Of a stretch of 39,932 nt of DNA, positions 33,258-39,932 are shown piece after piece. This DNA comes from Candidatus Fibrimonadaceae bacterium. GTDB lineage: Bacteria > Fibrobacterota > Fibrobacteria > Fibrobacterales > Fibrobacteraceae. The DNA lies in contig JAITFP010000115.1 in NCBI GenBank assembly GCA_031281275.1, positions 1 through 39,932 of the forward strand. The letters run 5' to 3'. The notes under the pieces are model-generated. The model did not search any database and had not been told where the DNA came from. It worked only from the letters and a program-made list of their open reading frames with translations. Position 1 is the first letter of the stretch; every line of letters begins with the position of its first letter. The translations under genes and the position numbers were made by a program.

Positions 33258-34037
33258 ATGAAACACACTTTGCTTGCAACTATACTTCTCCTAGCAACAG
33301 CAAACGCTGCCACCATAGCAATTTTAGAAATAACCTTATCATCCGATGAAGAAATGAACCTAACCGTAGAAGAAACCAAATTCCTCACAGACGAACTCAG
33401 AAGACAAGCAACAACGCTTTTGCCAAAAGAGCATAACGTATTGACAAGAGAAGAAATAATCTCCCGCGTTCCCCAAACAGCCGAAAACCTCAGCACCGCC
33501 ATAAACATAGGGAGAGCAATAAAAAGCGACTACGTAACCCAAGGCTTCATAGGCAAACTAGGCAATCTATTCACACTCACAATAGAAGTTTACGAAACGT
33601 CAAATGGCAAATTACTCAGTTATTTTGTAAAAGAAACCCCAGACCTAAAAGGACTTCTAGACGCAATCCGTGAAAATTCGCCAACCCTATTCGCAAAAAT
33701 AACACAGAAAGAGGAACTAACAACAATACCAACAAATATACCTACCGAGCCAAAGAAAAGCAAAACATCATTTTGGGTAGCCTTTAGCTTGGATGTCCTC
33801 GGAGCAGGAGCACTTGGGCTTGGCATTTACAACAACGCAAAATCAATAGATTATTACGGCAAAAGCAAAAAACTACAAGAAGCCATACCAAAAGACAAAG
33901 AAGAATACGCAAAAAATCAAAACGCATTTAAAACCGAATACGACAAAGTGCAAAAAGCAGAAAAGGCACGGAACATTTTTTACGCAACAGGCGGAGCCTT
34001 GCTACTCGGCGGCATTGCGGTGCATATATGGTTTTAG
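33258..34037 (+). CDS. TolB/CsgG-like N-domain protein with C-terminal helical hairpin (paralogue 3)
   Basis: 259 residues: signal peptide (LLATILLLATANA), N-domain (about 20-145) with IAILEI, EETKFLTDELRRQATTLLP, LTREEII, IGRAIKSDYVTQGFIGKL and LTIEVYETSNG, a Thr/Pro linker, TM1 (172-190), a charged helical stretch (195-236) and TM2 (238-257), ending HIWF. The same hairpin with terminal HIWF occurs in the protein at 7605, and the N-domain also in the one at 24519, but the Cys pair of those two is absent here. It follows the FISUMP lipoprotein by 4 nt and converges with scpB (1 nt between stops). Function unknown. Confidence 0.72.
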   Translation: MKHTLLATILLLATANAATIAILEITLSSDEEMNLTVEETKFLTDELRRQATTLLPKEHNVLTREEIISRVPQTAENLSTAINIGRAIKSDYVTQGFIGKLGNLFTLTIEVYETSNGKLLSYFVKETPDLKGLLDAIRENSPTLFAKITQKEELTTIPTNIPTEPKKSKTSFWVAFSLDVLGAGALGLGIYNNAKSIDYYGKSKKLQEAIPKDKEEYAKNQNAFKTEYDKVQKAEKARNIFYATGGALLLGGIAVHIWF

Positions 34038-34038
34038 C

Positions 34039-34743
34039 TTAATCGCTCTCCAAAGGAATTTCCAATTGCTCCGTTGATTCTTGCGGATGCACAGGTTCCG
34101 GTTCAGTTTCTTTTTGTAAGGGATATTGCGGAATTAAAAAATCACTGTTCAAAATATCGCTGAATTCCGTGAGGCGCGGAAGGTCGTCTGGAATTTGGTT
34201 TATACCGAAATATTTTAAAAATTCCGTTGTGGTTATGTAGGTATATGGATTGCCCACAGTTTCTGCGCGTTCCCCTAAAGCGATGAATTTTTTATCCAAA
34301 AGGCTGTGCAATGGACCATCGCAAGAAACTCCGCGAACCGCCTCTATGCCAGCTTTTGTTATGGGCTGTTTGTAGGCAACAATGGCAAGTGTTTCCAGAG
34401 CGGCGGCAGATAACTTGCGTGCGTTGTTTTCTGGGAAAAGTTTGCGGATATATGGATAATATGCGTTTTTTGTTCTAAAGCGATAACCGCCAGCTACCGC
34501 CACAATTTCAAATGGAGATTTTATTTTCGCAAGTTGTTCGTTTGCATGCCTAAGCGCGCCGGAAACCTGCGACTGGTCTAAGAAATCGCCCAAAATATCT
34601 TTCAATTTTTTCAGCGTAACAACTTCTGTTGATGCAAAAACCAATGCTTGTATTATGCTAGAAAGCTCCTCTACGCTCTCAATAGGCGGCAAGTCGCTAA
34701 CGCTCTGCAATTCCTGTTCTTCTTGTATATCTTCGCTAGACAT
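34039..34743 (-). CDS. scpB: Segregation and condensation protein B
   Basis: Winged-helix kleisin-partner of the SMC-ScpA condensin. About 234 residues. Two winged-helix units: SIIQALVFASTEVVTLKKLKDIL and, after YRFRTKNAYYPYI, the signature LSAAALETLAIVAYKQPITKAGIEAVRGVSCDGPL, then GNPYTYITTTEFLKYFGI. An acidic N-terminus and a Pro/Glu tail flank the core. scpA is not nearby. ATG 34743 is chosen over the upstream ATG 34767, because the promoter-like ACTATATT sits 8 nt before 34743 and would be inside the longer reading. Confidence 0.94.
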   Translation of the reverse strand: MSSEDIQEEQELQSVSDLPPIESVEELSSIIQALVFASTEVVTLKKLKDILGDFLDQSQVSGALRHANEQLAKIKSPFEIVAVAGGYRFRTKNAYYPYIRKLFPENNARKLSAAALETLAIVAYKQPITKAGIEAVRGVSCDGPLHSLLDKKFIALGERAETVGNPYTYITTTEFLKYFGINQIPDDLPRLTEFSDILNSDFLIPQYPLQKETEPEPVHPQESTEQLEIPLESD

Positions 34744-34751
34744 TAAGGGGT

Positions 34752-34758
34752 AATATAG
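34752..34758 (-). promoter_or_regulatory. -10-like element of scpB
   Basis: CTATATT on the minus strand, 8 nt before the chosen scpB ATG, and 28 bp from the divergent yefM-type gene's element. Confidence 0.6.
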
Positions 34759-34786
34759 TAAAATCATTCAAATGCTAGATTTTTTG

Positions 34787-34793
34787 CTATATT
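34787..34793 (+). promoter_or_regulatory. -10-like element of the YefM-like gene
   Basis: CTATATT, 18 nt before the ATG at 34812, with AGAGG as the Shine-Dalgarno. Confidence 0.5.
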
Positions 34794-34811
34794 TTACCTA
34801 AAGAGGTTTTT

Positions 34812-35069
34812 ATGACTACCGTAACAATGCAAAAATTTGCCACGCAAATAGACGAAATGCTTGGCGAAGTTGAAAACAACGGAGACCCTGTGTTAGTAGA
34901 GCGGGAACAGGGTAATTTTATTGTTATGTCAGAACGGGATTACAATAGCATAATGGAAACCTTGTATTTACTGAGTACACCTGCAAATGCAGAACACCTG
35001 CAAAATGGAATAGCACAAGCAAATTCAGGTTCTTATACTACAAAAAACATAGATGATTTATGGAAATAG
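34812..35069 (+). CDS. Phd/YefM-type antitoxin
   Basis: 85 residues. Phd/YefM pattern: FATQIDEMLGEVENNGDPVLVEREQGNFIVMSERDYNSIMETLYLL, followed by the STPANAEHLQNGI stretch typical of YefM, and a polar toxin-binding tail. YefM proteins repress their operon and neutralise YoeB RNases. No YoeB or other RelE-like toxin follows; the next gene is a frameshifted DUF5678-like gene. AGAGG lies 6 nt before the ATG. Confidence 0.88.
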   Translation: MTTVTMQKFATQIDEMLGEVENNGDPVLVEREQGNFIVMSERDYNSIMETLYLLSTPANAEHLQNGIAQANSGSYTTKNIDDLWK

Positions 35070-35076
35070 CATATTT

Positions 35077-35338
35077 ATGAAAGTCAAAAAAAGAGAGCCA
35101 CTTGAAAAGGAATTTGACTATTACATAGCCAATCAGGGCAAACTTGTTAAAAAATTCAATGGAAGAGTTTTGGTTATAGTTGGGGGAATCTGTAGTTGGA
35201 GATTATCCTTCTGTTCCAAAGGCATATTTTGAATCTTTGAAAAAATATAAACCAGGTACTTTTTTAATTCAAAAATGCTATCCCGGAAAAGAGAATTACA
35301 CACAAACATTCCATTCTCCAAGAGTGATATTTAATTAA
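35077..35338 (+). pseudogene. DUF5678-like gene with a +1 frameshift
   Basis: The first frame reads MKVKKREPLEKEFDYYIANQ, then GKLVKKFNGRVLVIVGG, and stops soon after. One base removed from the G5 run at 35182-35186 restores a frame that continues GESVVGDYPSVPKAYFESL, KKYKPGTFLIQKCYPG and ENYTQTFHSPRVIFN to TAA at 35336. The rejoined 86-87-residue protein matches the common small family with EFDYYxxNQxxLVKKF-NG-xVxVI, then GTFLIQKCxPG and FHSxRVxF. One extra G is the likely lesion, or a sequencing error in the run. It follows the antitoxin by 7 nt. Confidence 0.8.
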
Positions 35339-35497
35339 AACCTGATTTTATTACTATTTTTTCAGTTTCCACCCAAAAACTCAGATTTTTGACGGTTTTT
35401 CGTGTGAAATCTATTTTTTCAAAAAAATAATTGTATCTTACTATTAGTTATGATTTGTATTAGCAGGATAGTAATCCCCTCAACAAAGGAGTTCATT

Positions 35498-37264
35498 ATG
35501 AAACCCAATCGTTTTCTCTCATTGGTGGCAATTTTTGCCTTGGCATTCATTTTTTTCGCTTGCACAAGTGATTCGCCACCTGAAACGCCTTCTTTAAGTG
35601 AAGGAGGTAGCTCATCAAGCAGTTCTTTTAGCTCGGCGCCAAGCAGTTCCGTTGCTCAAAGCTCCAATTCTGTGAGTAGCTCAAGCCGAGTTTGCACCCC
35701 CAATGATTTGGGCAAGGGCTATGATGTGATTGGAAGCCCTTACATAAATTGGACGGATGTAAAAAATATTCCTGTTTTAGACCAAAATAAAATGTGTCAG
35801 GAAGGTATTCTAGACTTAGGCAAATCGGGTGGCAAGCAGGAATATGCTTGGTTCTCTGGCAGCACAATAGAAGAACTTTACAGCAGCAGAAACGAAAGTA
35901 TGAAAGTAAGCACGAGTTTAGGTGCGACAGTAGGAATTCCATTTGTATTCAGCGTTGGATTTGAAACCAAATTTGTTGTGAACACAAACACAAGTTCACA
36001 GCAAAGTTCATCCAAAAAATACTTTTATTCCCAAGTACGCTCATATCTTTACACTGACGAAGACCAAATTAAGAGCGGCTCGGAATCTGCACGAAATTTA
36101 TCAAAATATTTAACTGACGATTTTATTTCTGATTTGAAATCGACAAAAAGCCCTGGAGCTATTTTAGACCGATACGGAAGCCACGTTTTTATTCAATATT
36201 TCAAAGGAGGTTCTTTGGAGGCTAATTATACATATACTGGTTCTACAAATGATTCGCGTTTTACTTCGGCTAGACAAATGGAAACAGCCGCAAAATTTAG
36301 TTTTAGCAAAGTTGATGCTGCATCAAGCACCGAAACAAGTGCTTCAAAGGAGCAAATGATTAAAGAATTGGAAGATAATATGTCGTTCAATTATCAAACT
36401 TATGGAGGCAATGTATTGAAATCCACGGAGATAGATAAACTTAAAGGAGAATATGGCGGTTGGGTAAGTTCAATAAGGGATAATGCAAGAATTACAGGCA
36501 TAAAAGATTTTGCTCAAAGTTTTATTCCTATATGGGATTTGGCAGAGCAAGTGGAAGGGGTAACATCTGCAAGAATAGAGGCTTTGATAGAAGAGTTTGA
36601 AAAACGTGCTCAAACGCAAGAAGCAAAATTCCCTAAAGAAGAAGAATTACCCAAAGAAGAAAACTGCACTTCTGCGAATAACACCGAAACGCATTATTGC
36701 TCTAACGGCACTATGAAACAATATGGCTCAATGACCGATAAAGATGGGCAAACCTACAAGACAGTTGAAATAGGTACCCAAACTTGGATGGCAGAGAATT
36801 TAAACTACGCTGCGGATGGCAGCAGATGCTACAAAGCCGAAGAAGCTAATTGTACAACTTACGGCAGGCTCTACAATTGGAAGCAGGCAACAAGTAATTT
36901 ATGTCCCTCAGGCTGGCATCTTCCCAGCGATGTTGAATGGGGCACTTTAATGTTATACATTGATTCTGATTGCAAAATCTTGGGAGATTGTCCTATGGCA
37001 GGCAAGCTCTTGAAGACGACCAGCGGCTGGGATAGCAATGGCAACGGCACGGATGCTTATGGCTTTGCTGCTTTGCCGAGCGGTAAATATACTACTGATG
37101 ACGGTTCTGTAGATCTTGGCAAGAGCGTAACCTGGTGGACTTCCACGGAATTCAATGCCATCGCTGCCAGTGGTAGAAGAATAGAGTACAACAAAGATGG
37201 TACCTTCCGAATCGGTAATTTCAGTAAAAATTATTTTTATAGTGTCCGTTGCTTGAAGGATTAA
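35498..37264 (+). CDS. MACPF-FISUMP fusion lipoprotein
   Basis: 588 residues: lipoprotein signal with lipobox FFAC (Cys22); Ser-rich linker (35-63); a MACPF (membrane attack complex/perforin) domain (about 68-385); FISUMP domain (about 408-588). The MACPF signature is Y226-GSHVFIQYFK-GG238, matching Y/W-G-x-H-F/Y-x6-G-G. Two long amphipathic regions flank it: about 140-205 (SMKVSTSLGATVGIPFVF, then SSKKYFYSQVRSYL) and about 255-330. FISUMP has EIGTQTWMAENLNYA, YGRLYNWKQA, CPSGWHLPSDVEW, WWTSTEF and terminal YSVRCLKD. MACPF proteins insert into or bind membranes; some Bacteroidales ones kill related bacteria. ATG 35498 follows AAAGGAG; the ORF opens upstream at 35450, but a start there would precede the Shine-Dalgarno and the signal peptide. 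Confidence 0.9.
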   Translation: MKPNRFLSLVAIFALAFIFFACTSDSPPETPSLSEGGSSSSSSFSSAPSSSVAQSSNSVSSSSRVCTPNDLGKGYDVIGSPYINWTDVKNIPVLDQNKMCQEGILDLGKSGGKQEYAWFSGSTIEELYSSRNESMKVSTSLGATVGIPFVFSVGFETKFVVNTNTSSQQSSSKKYFYSQVRSYLYTDEDQIKSGSESARNLSKYLTDDFISDLKSTKSPGAILDRYGSHVFIQYFKGGSLEANYTYTGSTNDSRFTSARQMETAAKFSFSKVDAASSTETSASKEQMIKELEDNMSFNYQTYGGNVLKSTEIDKLKGEYGGWVSSIRDNARITGIKDFAQSFIPIWDLAEQVEGVTSARIEALIEEFEKRAQTQEAKFPKEEELPKEENCTSANNTETHYCSNGTMKQYGSMTDKDGQTYKTVEIGTQTWMAENLNYAADGSRCYKAEEANCTTYGRLYNWKQATSNLCPSGWHLPSDVEWGTLMLYIDSDCKILGDCPMAGKLLKTTSGWDSNGNGTDAYGFAALPSGKYTTDDGSVDLGKSVTWWTSTEFNAIAASGRRIEYNKDGTFRIGNFSKNYFYSVRCLKD

Positions 37265-37287
37265 AAAAGATAAAAGCTCACTATCCT

Positions 37288-37322
37288 GAAAATCCTAAAA
37301 TCGGGGGCATCGTGGTTCAGAT
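37288..37322 (+). repeat. Dispersed short repeat (copy B) before the aroC stop
   Basis: 28 of 35 bases match 19882-19916 in valS. It begins 23 nt after the MACPF-FISUMP stop and abuts the aroC stop at 37323. The flanking CTATCCTGAAAATCCT (37281-37296) has the look of the short 'ATCCTGAAAATCC..GGTTCAGA' repeats found in many bacterial genomes (from memory, not searched). Confidence 0.55.
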
Positions 37323-38246
37323 TTACAATTGCAACCACAAATCCATTAAAACAAGTGCCGCCATGCTTTCCACAATCACCGGCGCGCGTACCGCAACGCA
37401 GGGGTCGTGCCTGCCTTTTATGCTGATTTCGCCAACTTGCCCGTTTTTGTTTTTCGCCATTTGCATTTTAGAAATGGAAGGGGTTGGCTTGAACGCTATT
37501 CTGCACAAAATATCTTCTCCGCTGGTTATGCCGCCATAAGTGCCGTCCGCAAATTTATTATGCTCACTACCGAGCATATTTGCCGCTTCAAAACCTTTGC
37601 CAATTTCAAACCCTCGCGTTGCAGGAATGCTGAGCATCGCCATTGCAAGCAGTGCCTCTGTGCGGTCAAAAACCGGCTCACCCAAATTTTTCGGTGGATT
37701 TTTGATAGTTAAGCTAACAATTCCACCGATGCTATCTCCATTTTTTTTTGCATTTTCTATTGAGTTATTGTCTATGTTTATAGTAGCTGTAAATTCGGTT
37801 CCGCATTTTTCCTTCAAAAATTTGCGAGCTATTGAACCGCCAGCAACCCGTGCTATGGTTTCTCTCGCCGAACTGCGCCCGCCGCCTCTATAATCCCTAA
37901 ATCCATATTTGGAATCATAAGCTTCGTCTGCGTGCCCTGGACGCCACCAGTCTTTTATCTGTTCGTAATCCGCACTGTGTTGGTCTGTATTTTCCACTAT
38001 CATTGATATTGGCGTTCCCGTTGTTTTGCCCTCAAAAACTCCGCTCAAAATTTTAACTGTATCGCTTTCCTTGCGTTGCGTGGTAATTGCATTTTGCCCA
38101 GGCTTGCGGCGGTCTAAAAATTGCTGTATATATTCTTCGCTAATTTCGAGTCCAGCAGGGCAGCCATCCACCACTGCCCCAATAGCCTTCCCGTGCGATT
38201 CACCCCAAGATGAAAGCGTAAAAATTTTTCCAAAGACGCTAGACAT
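37323..38246 (-). CDS. aroC: Chorismate synthase (short form)
   Basis: Last step of the shikimate pathway: EPSP to chorismate, needing reduced FMN. Signature motifs: SSVFGKIFTLSSWGESHG (residues 2-19), the DYRGGGRSSARET stretch with the conserved Arg and Ser, GEPVFDRTEALLAMAMLSIPATRGFEIG, and GRHDPCVAVRAPVIVE near the end. At 307 residues it is shorter than the usual 350-390. The missing part lies mainly between the FTATINID and GDSIGG regions, where about 40-45 residues are lacking. CTATATT lies 8 nt upstream and there is no Shine-Dalgarno. Confidence 0.94.
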   Translation of the reverse strand: MSSVFGKIFTLSSWGESHGKAIGAVVDGCPAGLEISEEYIQQFLDRRKPGQNAITTQRKESDTVKILSGVFEGKTTGTPISMIVENTDQHSADYEQIKDWWRPGHADEAYDSKYGFRDYRGGGRSSARETIARVAGGSIARKFLKEKCGTEFTATINIDNNSIENAKKNGDSIGGIVSLTIKNPPKNLGEPVFDRTEALLAMAMLSIPATRGFEIGKGFEAANMLGSEHNKFADGTYGGITSGEDILCRIAFKPTPSISKMQMAKNKNGQVGEISIKGRHDPCVAVRAPVIVESMAALVLMDLWLQL

Positions 38247-38254
38247 AAAGTGGT

Positions 38255-38261
38255 AATATAG
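38255..38261 (-). promoter_or_regulatory. -10-like element of aroC
   Basis: CTATATT on the minus strand, 8 nt before the aroC ATG, and 11 bp from the oppositely oriented Panacea-gene element. Confidence 0.6.
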
Positions 38262-38272
38262 TAAAAATTTTT

Positions 38273-38279
38273 CTATATT
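38273..38279 (+). promoter_or_regulatory. -10-like element of the Panacea-gene operon
   Basis: CTATATT, 13 nt before the ATG at 38293. Confidence 0.55.
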
Positions 38280-38292
38280 TTAAACTAAGCAT

Positions 38293-38799
38293 ATGTATAA
38301 AATCCATTTCAGCATTAACAAGAAAAAGGCTATTGAGTGCGTTCTTTGGCTTATTGAACGTGGTGAAACCAATATGTATAATATATGGAAAATGCTTTTT
38401 GCCGCCGAAAAATATAGTTTGAACAACTATGGGGTTCCCATAACAGGCGATACTTATTATGCAATGAAACACGGTACGGTTCCACATTCGTTATACAACA
38501 TTGCTAGGAGTGCCAAGCAAGGAGTAGGTTTTCACAAAGAAGGCAAAGACAAGCTGGCTCCAGAAAAATTATACGAAGATGGCTGGCTTTCGGATTCTGA
38601 CCTTATATCCTTGGAAGTTGGTTTCAATGAATACAAGGATATGGATTTTTCCCAAGTTGAAAAGAAAAATCACAGGGAACGTTGCTGGAAAAAGAATTAT
38701 ATAGAGAACACGAGCAAGCCAATTCCATTTGAAGACTTCATAGAAAAGAAATGGGTTTTGGAGGATTTGAGGGGAGTCGCTCATTTAATGGTGTTGTAA
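38293..38799 (+). CDS. Panacea-domain (DUF4065) protein, probable antitoxin
   Basis: 168 residues. The N-terminal half matches the Panacea domain (DUF4065, SocA-like): NMYNIWKMLFAAEKYSLNNYGVPITGDTYYAMKHGTVPHSLYNIARS. This domain is the antitoxin component of many PanAT toxin-antitoxin systems, paired with diverse toxins. The C-terminal half has a predicted helical tail (LSDSDLISLEVGFNEY, RERCWKKNY, KPIPFEDFI). Its TAA overlaps the ATG of the next gene by one base (TAATG), so they are a coupled two-gene operon. The promoter-like CTATATT lies 13 nt upstream. Confidence 0.82.
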   Translation: MYKIHFSINKKKAIECVLWLIERGETNMYNIWKMLFAAEKYSLNNYGVPITGDTYYAMKHGTVPHSLYNIARSAKQGVGFHKEGKDKLAPEKLYEDGWLSDSDLISLEVGFNEYKDMDFSQVEKKNHRERCWKKNYIENTSKPIPFEDFIEKKWVLEDLRGVAHLMVL

Positions 38800-39200
38800 T
38801 GACGAACCTGTCAGATGTATTCATTCTGGATGTTTCCGATGTTGAAGACGTGAAAGAGCATAGAAATAAAAAGCATTGCTTGTGCGTATCTGTGTCGGGT
38901 ATATGTCTTTTTATCAATACAGAAGACCGTGAAATGTATAATGGGGTTAAGATAGAGGGCTATGATTTTCTAAAAGGACAACCTCGATATGTAGGCTGTT
39001 CCAAATTTTTCAGATTCAGCGAAGACAAGATTATTGAGAAAGTGGGTAGTTTAACATACGCGGATATGGAAAGGATAGCTAATAAATTAAAAATGGCAAG
39101 GAACAAAAATGCTTTGAAAGATGTTATTTTTGAACTTGAAAAATGGTTGGAAAGCCACAGTCACGTGGATTCCTTGATTAAGGTTTTTAAGTCGCATTGA
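38799..39200 (+). CDS. Putative toxin partner of the Panacea protein
   Basis: 133 residues, no signal peptide. The sequence is beta-rich at first (HCLCVSVSGICLFINTE), followed by VKIEGYDFLKGQPRYVGCSKFFRFSEDKIIEKVGSLTYADMERI and a helical tail. The order 'CVS..FLIN..', 'YVxCSKFF', 'IIEKVGxLTxxDMxRI' recalls small PemK/MazF-like proteins, which are RNase toxins; this is pattern recall only. The Panacea-type neighbour and the TAATG overlap make a toxin role likely. ATG 38799 is chosen over the in-frame ATG at 38751, which would overlap the Panacea gene by about 50 bp. Confidence 0.55.
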   Translation: MTNLSDVFILDVSDVEDVKEHRNKKHCLCVSVSGICLFINTEDREMYNGVKIEGYDFLKGQPRYVGCSKFFRFSEDKIIEKVGSLTYADMERIANKLKMARNKNALKDVIFELEKWLESHSHVDSLIKVFKSH

Positions 39201-39224
39201 TTTGTAGTTATCTCTTGTAGATTT

Positions 39225-39231
39225 CTAAATT
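39225..39231 (+). promoter_or_regulatory. -10-like element of metH
   Basis: CTAAATT, 6 nt before the metH ATG. No SAM or cobalamin riboswitch fits in the 37-bp gap upstream. Confidence 0.5.
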
Positions 39232-39237
39232 ACCTCC

Positions 39238-39932
39238 ATGAACCTTTCTCCTTCTTACACCGCTCTGCTCTCACTTGCCAAAGAACGCATTATGTTGCTT
39301 GATGGCGGAATGGGAACAATGATTCAGCGTTTTAATTTAACGGAAAAAGATTTTTGGCAGCACAAAGGCAACAACGATATTCTAGTGCTTTCTCGCCCCG
39401 ATGTTATAGAAAGCATACATACAGAATACCTCAAAGCAGGTGCAGATATAATTGAAACTTGCACATTCAACTCAAACGCCATTAGCCAAGCCGACTACGG
39501 GCTGGAAGGCGAGTGCTACAAACTGAGCAAAGCTGGTGCCGAAGTAGCAAGGCGAGCCATAGATGCATTTGGAGGAACATCGCGTAAATTTGTCGCAGGT
39601 TCCATAGGACCAACATCCAAAGCGGCAGGTATGGCAAGCAAAGTGGACGACCCTGCGAGCAGGGGAATAACATTCAGGGAATTGGCAAATGCTTATCAAA
39701 CGCAAATCAAAGGGCTTTTAGACGGCGGCGCAGACATTCTTTTAATAGAAACGGTATTTGATACGCTTAACTGCAAAGCGGCTCTCTACGCAGCTTCGCT
39801 TGAACAAGAGGAGAGGGGAGTTCGCGTTCCTGTTATGGTTTCTGGAACAATAAGCGATGCTTCTGGTCGCTTGCTCGCTGGGCAAACTTTGGAGGCTTTT
39901 TGGAATTCAGTTAGCGGCTACGATTTATTCAG
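39238..39932 (+). CDS. metH: Cobalamin-dependent methionine synthase, N-terminal part (partial)
   Basis: The homocysteine-binding domain of MetH, truncated by the window edge after about 231 residues. It begins with the MetH-type RIMLLDGGMGTMIQ, then TEYLKAGADIIETCTFNSNAI, FVAGSIGPTSKAA and the cobalamin-dependent-type LIETVFDTLNCKAALYA, followed by VPVMVSGTISDASGRLLAGQTLEAF. The zinc-binding Cys pair and the later domains lie beyond the edge, so MetH is preferred over BhmT or MmuM by motif, not by length. A CTAAATT element 6 nt before the ATG and no Shine-Dalgarno predict a leaderless transcript. Confidence 0.93.
   Translation, partial: MNLSPSYTALLSLAKERIMLLDGGMGTMIQRFNLTEKDFWQHKGNNDILVLSRPDVIESIHTEYLKAGADIIETCTFNSNAISQADYGLEGECYKLSKAGAEVARRAIDAFGGTSRKFVAGSIGPTSKAAGMASKVDDPASRGITFRELANAYQTQIKGLLDGGADILLIETVFDTLNCKAALYAASLEQEERGVRVPVMVSGTISDASGRLLAGQTLEAFWNSVSGYDLF

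Noticed and set aside
34744-34767. Upstream ATG of scpB
   Set aside because: It would place the promoter-like element within the gene and adds a non-conserved hydrophobic stretch.
1-39932. CRISPR arrays, insertion sequences, tRNA or rRNA genes, riboswitches
   Set aside because: None recognised by eye; repeats found are Ser-linker repeats, one palindrome and one pair of short dispersed repeats.

Overview
This window reads as chromosome of a Fibrobacterota bacterium, plausibly a gut-type relative of Fibrobacter or Fibromonas. The main evidence is three lipoproteins with Ser-rich linkers and a C-terminal FISUMP domain (Fibrobacter succinogenes major paralogous domain), plus two secreted FGE-fold paralogues whose C-termini resemble type IX sorting domains. 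The phylum call is inference from these families; no rRNA or tRNA gene was recognised. Genes are packed tightly, and convergent genes often overlap at their stops.

Layout: (1) 1-5051 is housekeeping: nusB(partial)-ribH on minus, then divergent rel/spoT, a hypothetical gene, an rlmB-like methyltransferase and an orphan GXGXG (glutamate synthase domain 3) protein. (2) 5061-17980 holds two copies of a signalling pair, a REC-HD-GYP regulator and a Cache-type hybrid histidine kinase. Copy 1 (5061 and 9276) is split by a four-gene envelope cluster (LPP20-like, TlpA-like, TolB/CsgG-like, FISUMP lipoprotein), and its HD-GYP has lost the HD histidine. Copy 2 (14280 and 15326) is intact and translationally overlapped. 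Between the copies lie accessory genes: a DUF4143 ATPase, a decayed gene with three in-frame stops and an AF2212-type antitoxin/VapC pair. (3) 18000-24535 is housekeeping (valS, purC, CBM48 protein, lysA, DUF2279 protein, hisI). valS carries two short repeat-derived insertions in frame. (4) 24519-29617 holds a second TolB/CsgG-like protein divergent from two tandem FGE-like secreted proteins. (5) 29743-32281 has an ankyrin lipoprotein, queG and pdxA. (6) 32354-37264 has a FISUMP lipoprotein with a third TolB/CsgG-like protein, scpB, an orphan YefM antitoxin with a frameshifted DUF5678-like gene, and a MACPF-FISUMP fusion lipoprotein. (7) 37323-39932 has aroC, a Panacea-domain protein with a small putative toxin, and the start of metH.

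Two themes stand out. First, a -10-like element CTAYATT lies 6-10 nt before the start codon of many genes that lack a Shine-Dalgarno, which predicts leaderless mRNAs; several divergent pairs have two such elements back to back. Genes with longer leaders (kinase 1, CBM48, FGE pair, toxin-antitoxin genes, MACPF) carry clear Shine-Dalgarno sequences. Second, an FGE-fold surface protein (FISUMP or FGE-like) lies next to a TolB/CsgG-like two-helix membrane protein three times, which suggests an uncharacterised envelope system. The MACPF-FISUMP lipoprotein may be an effector of the same surface repertoire.
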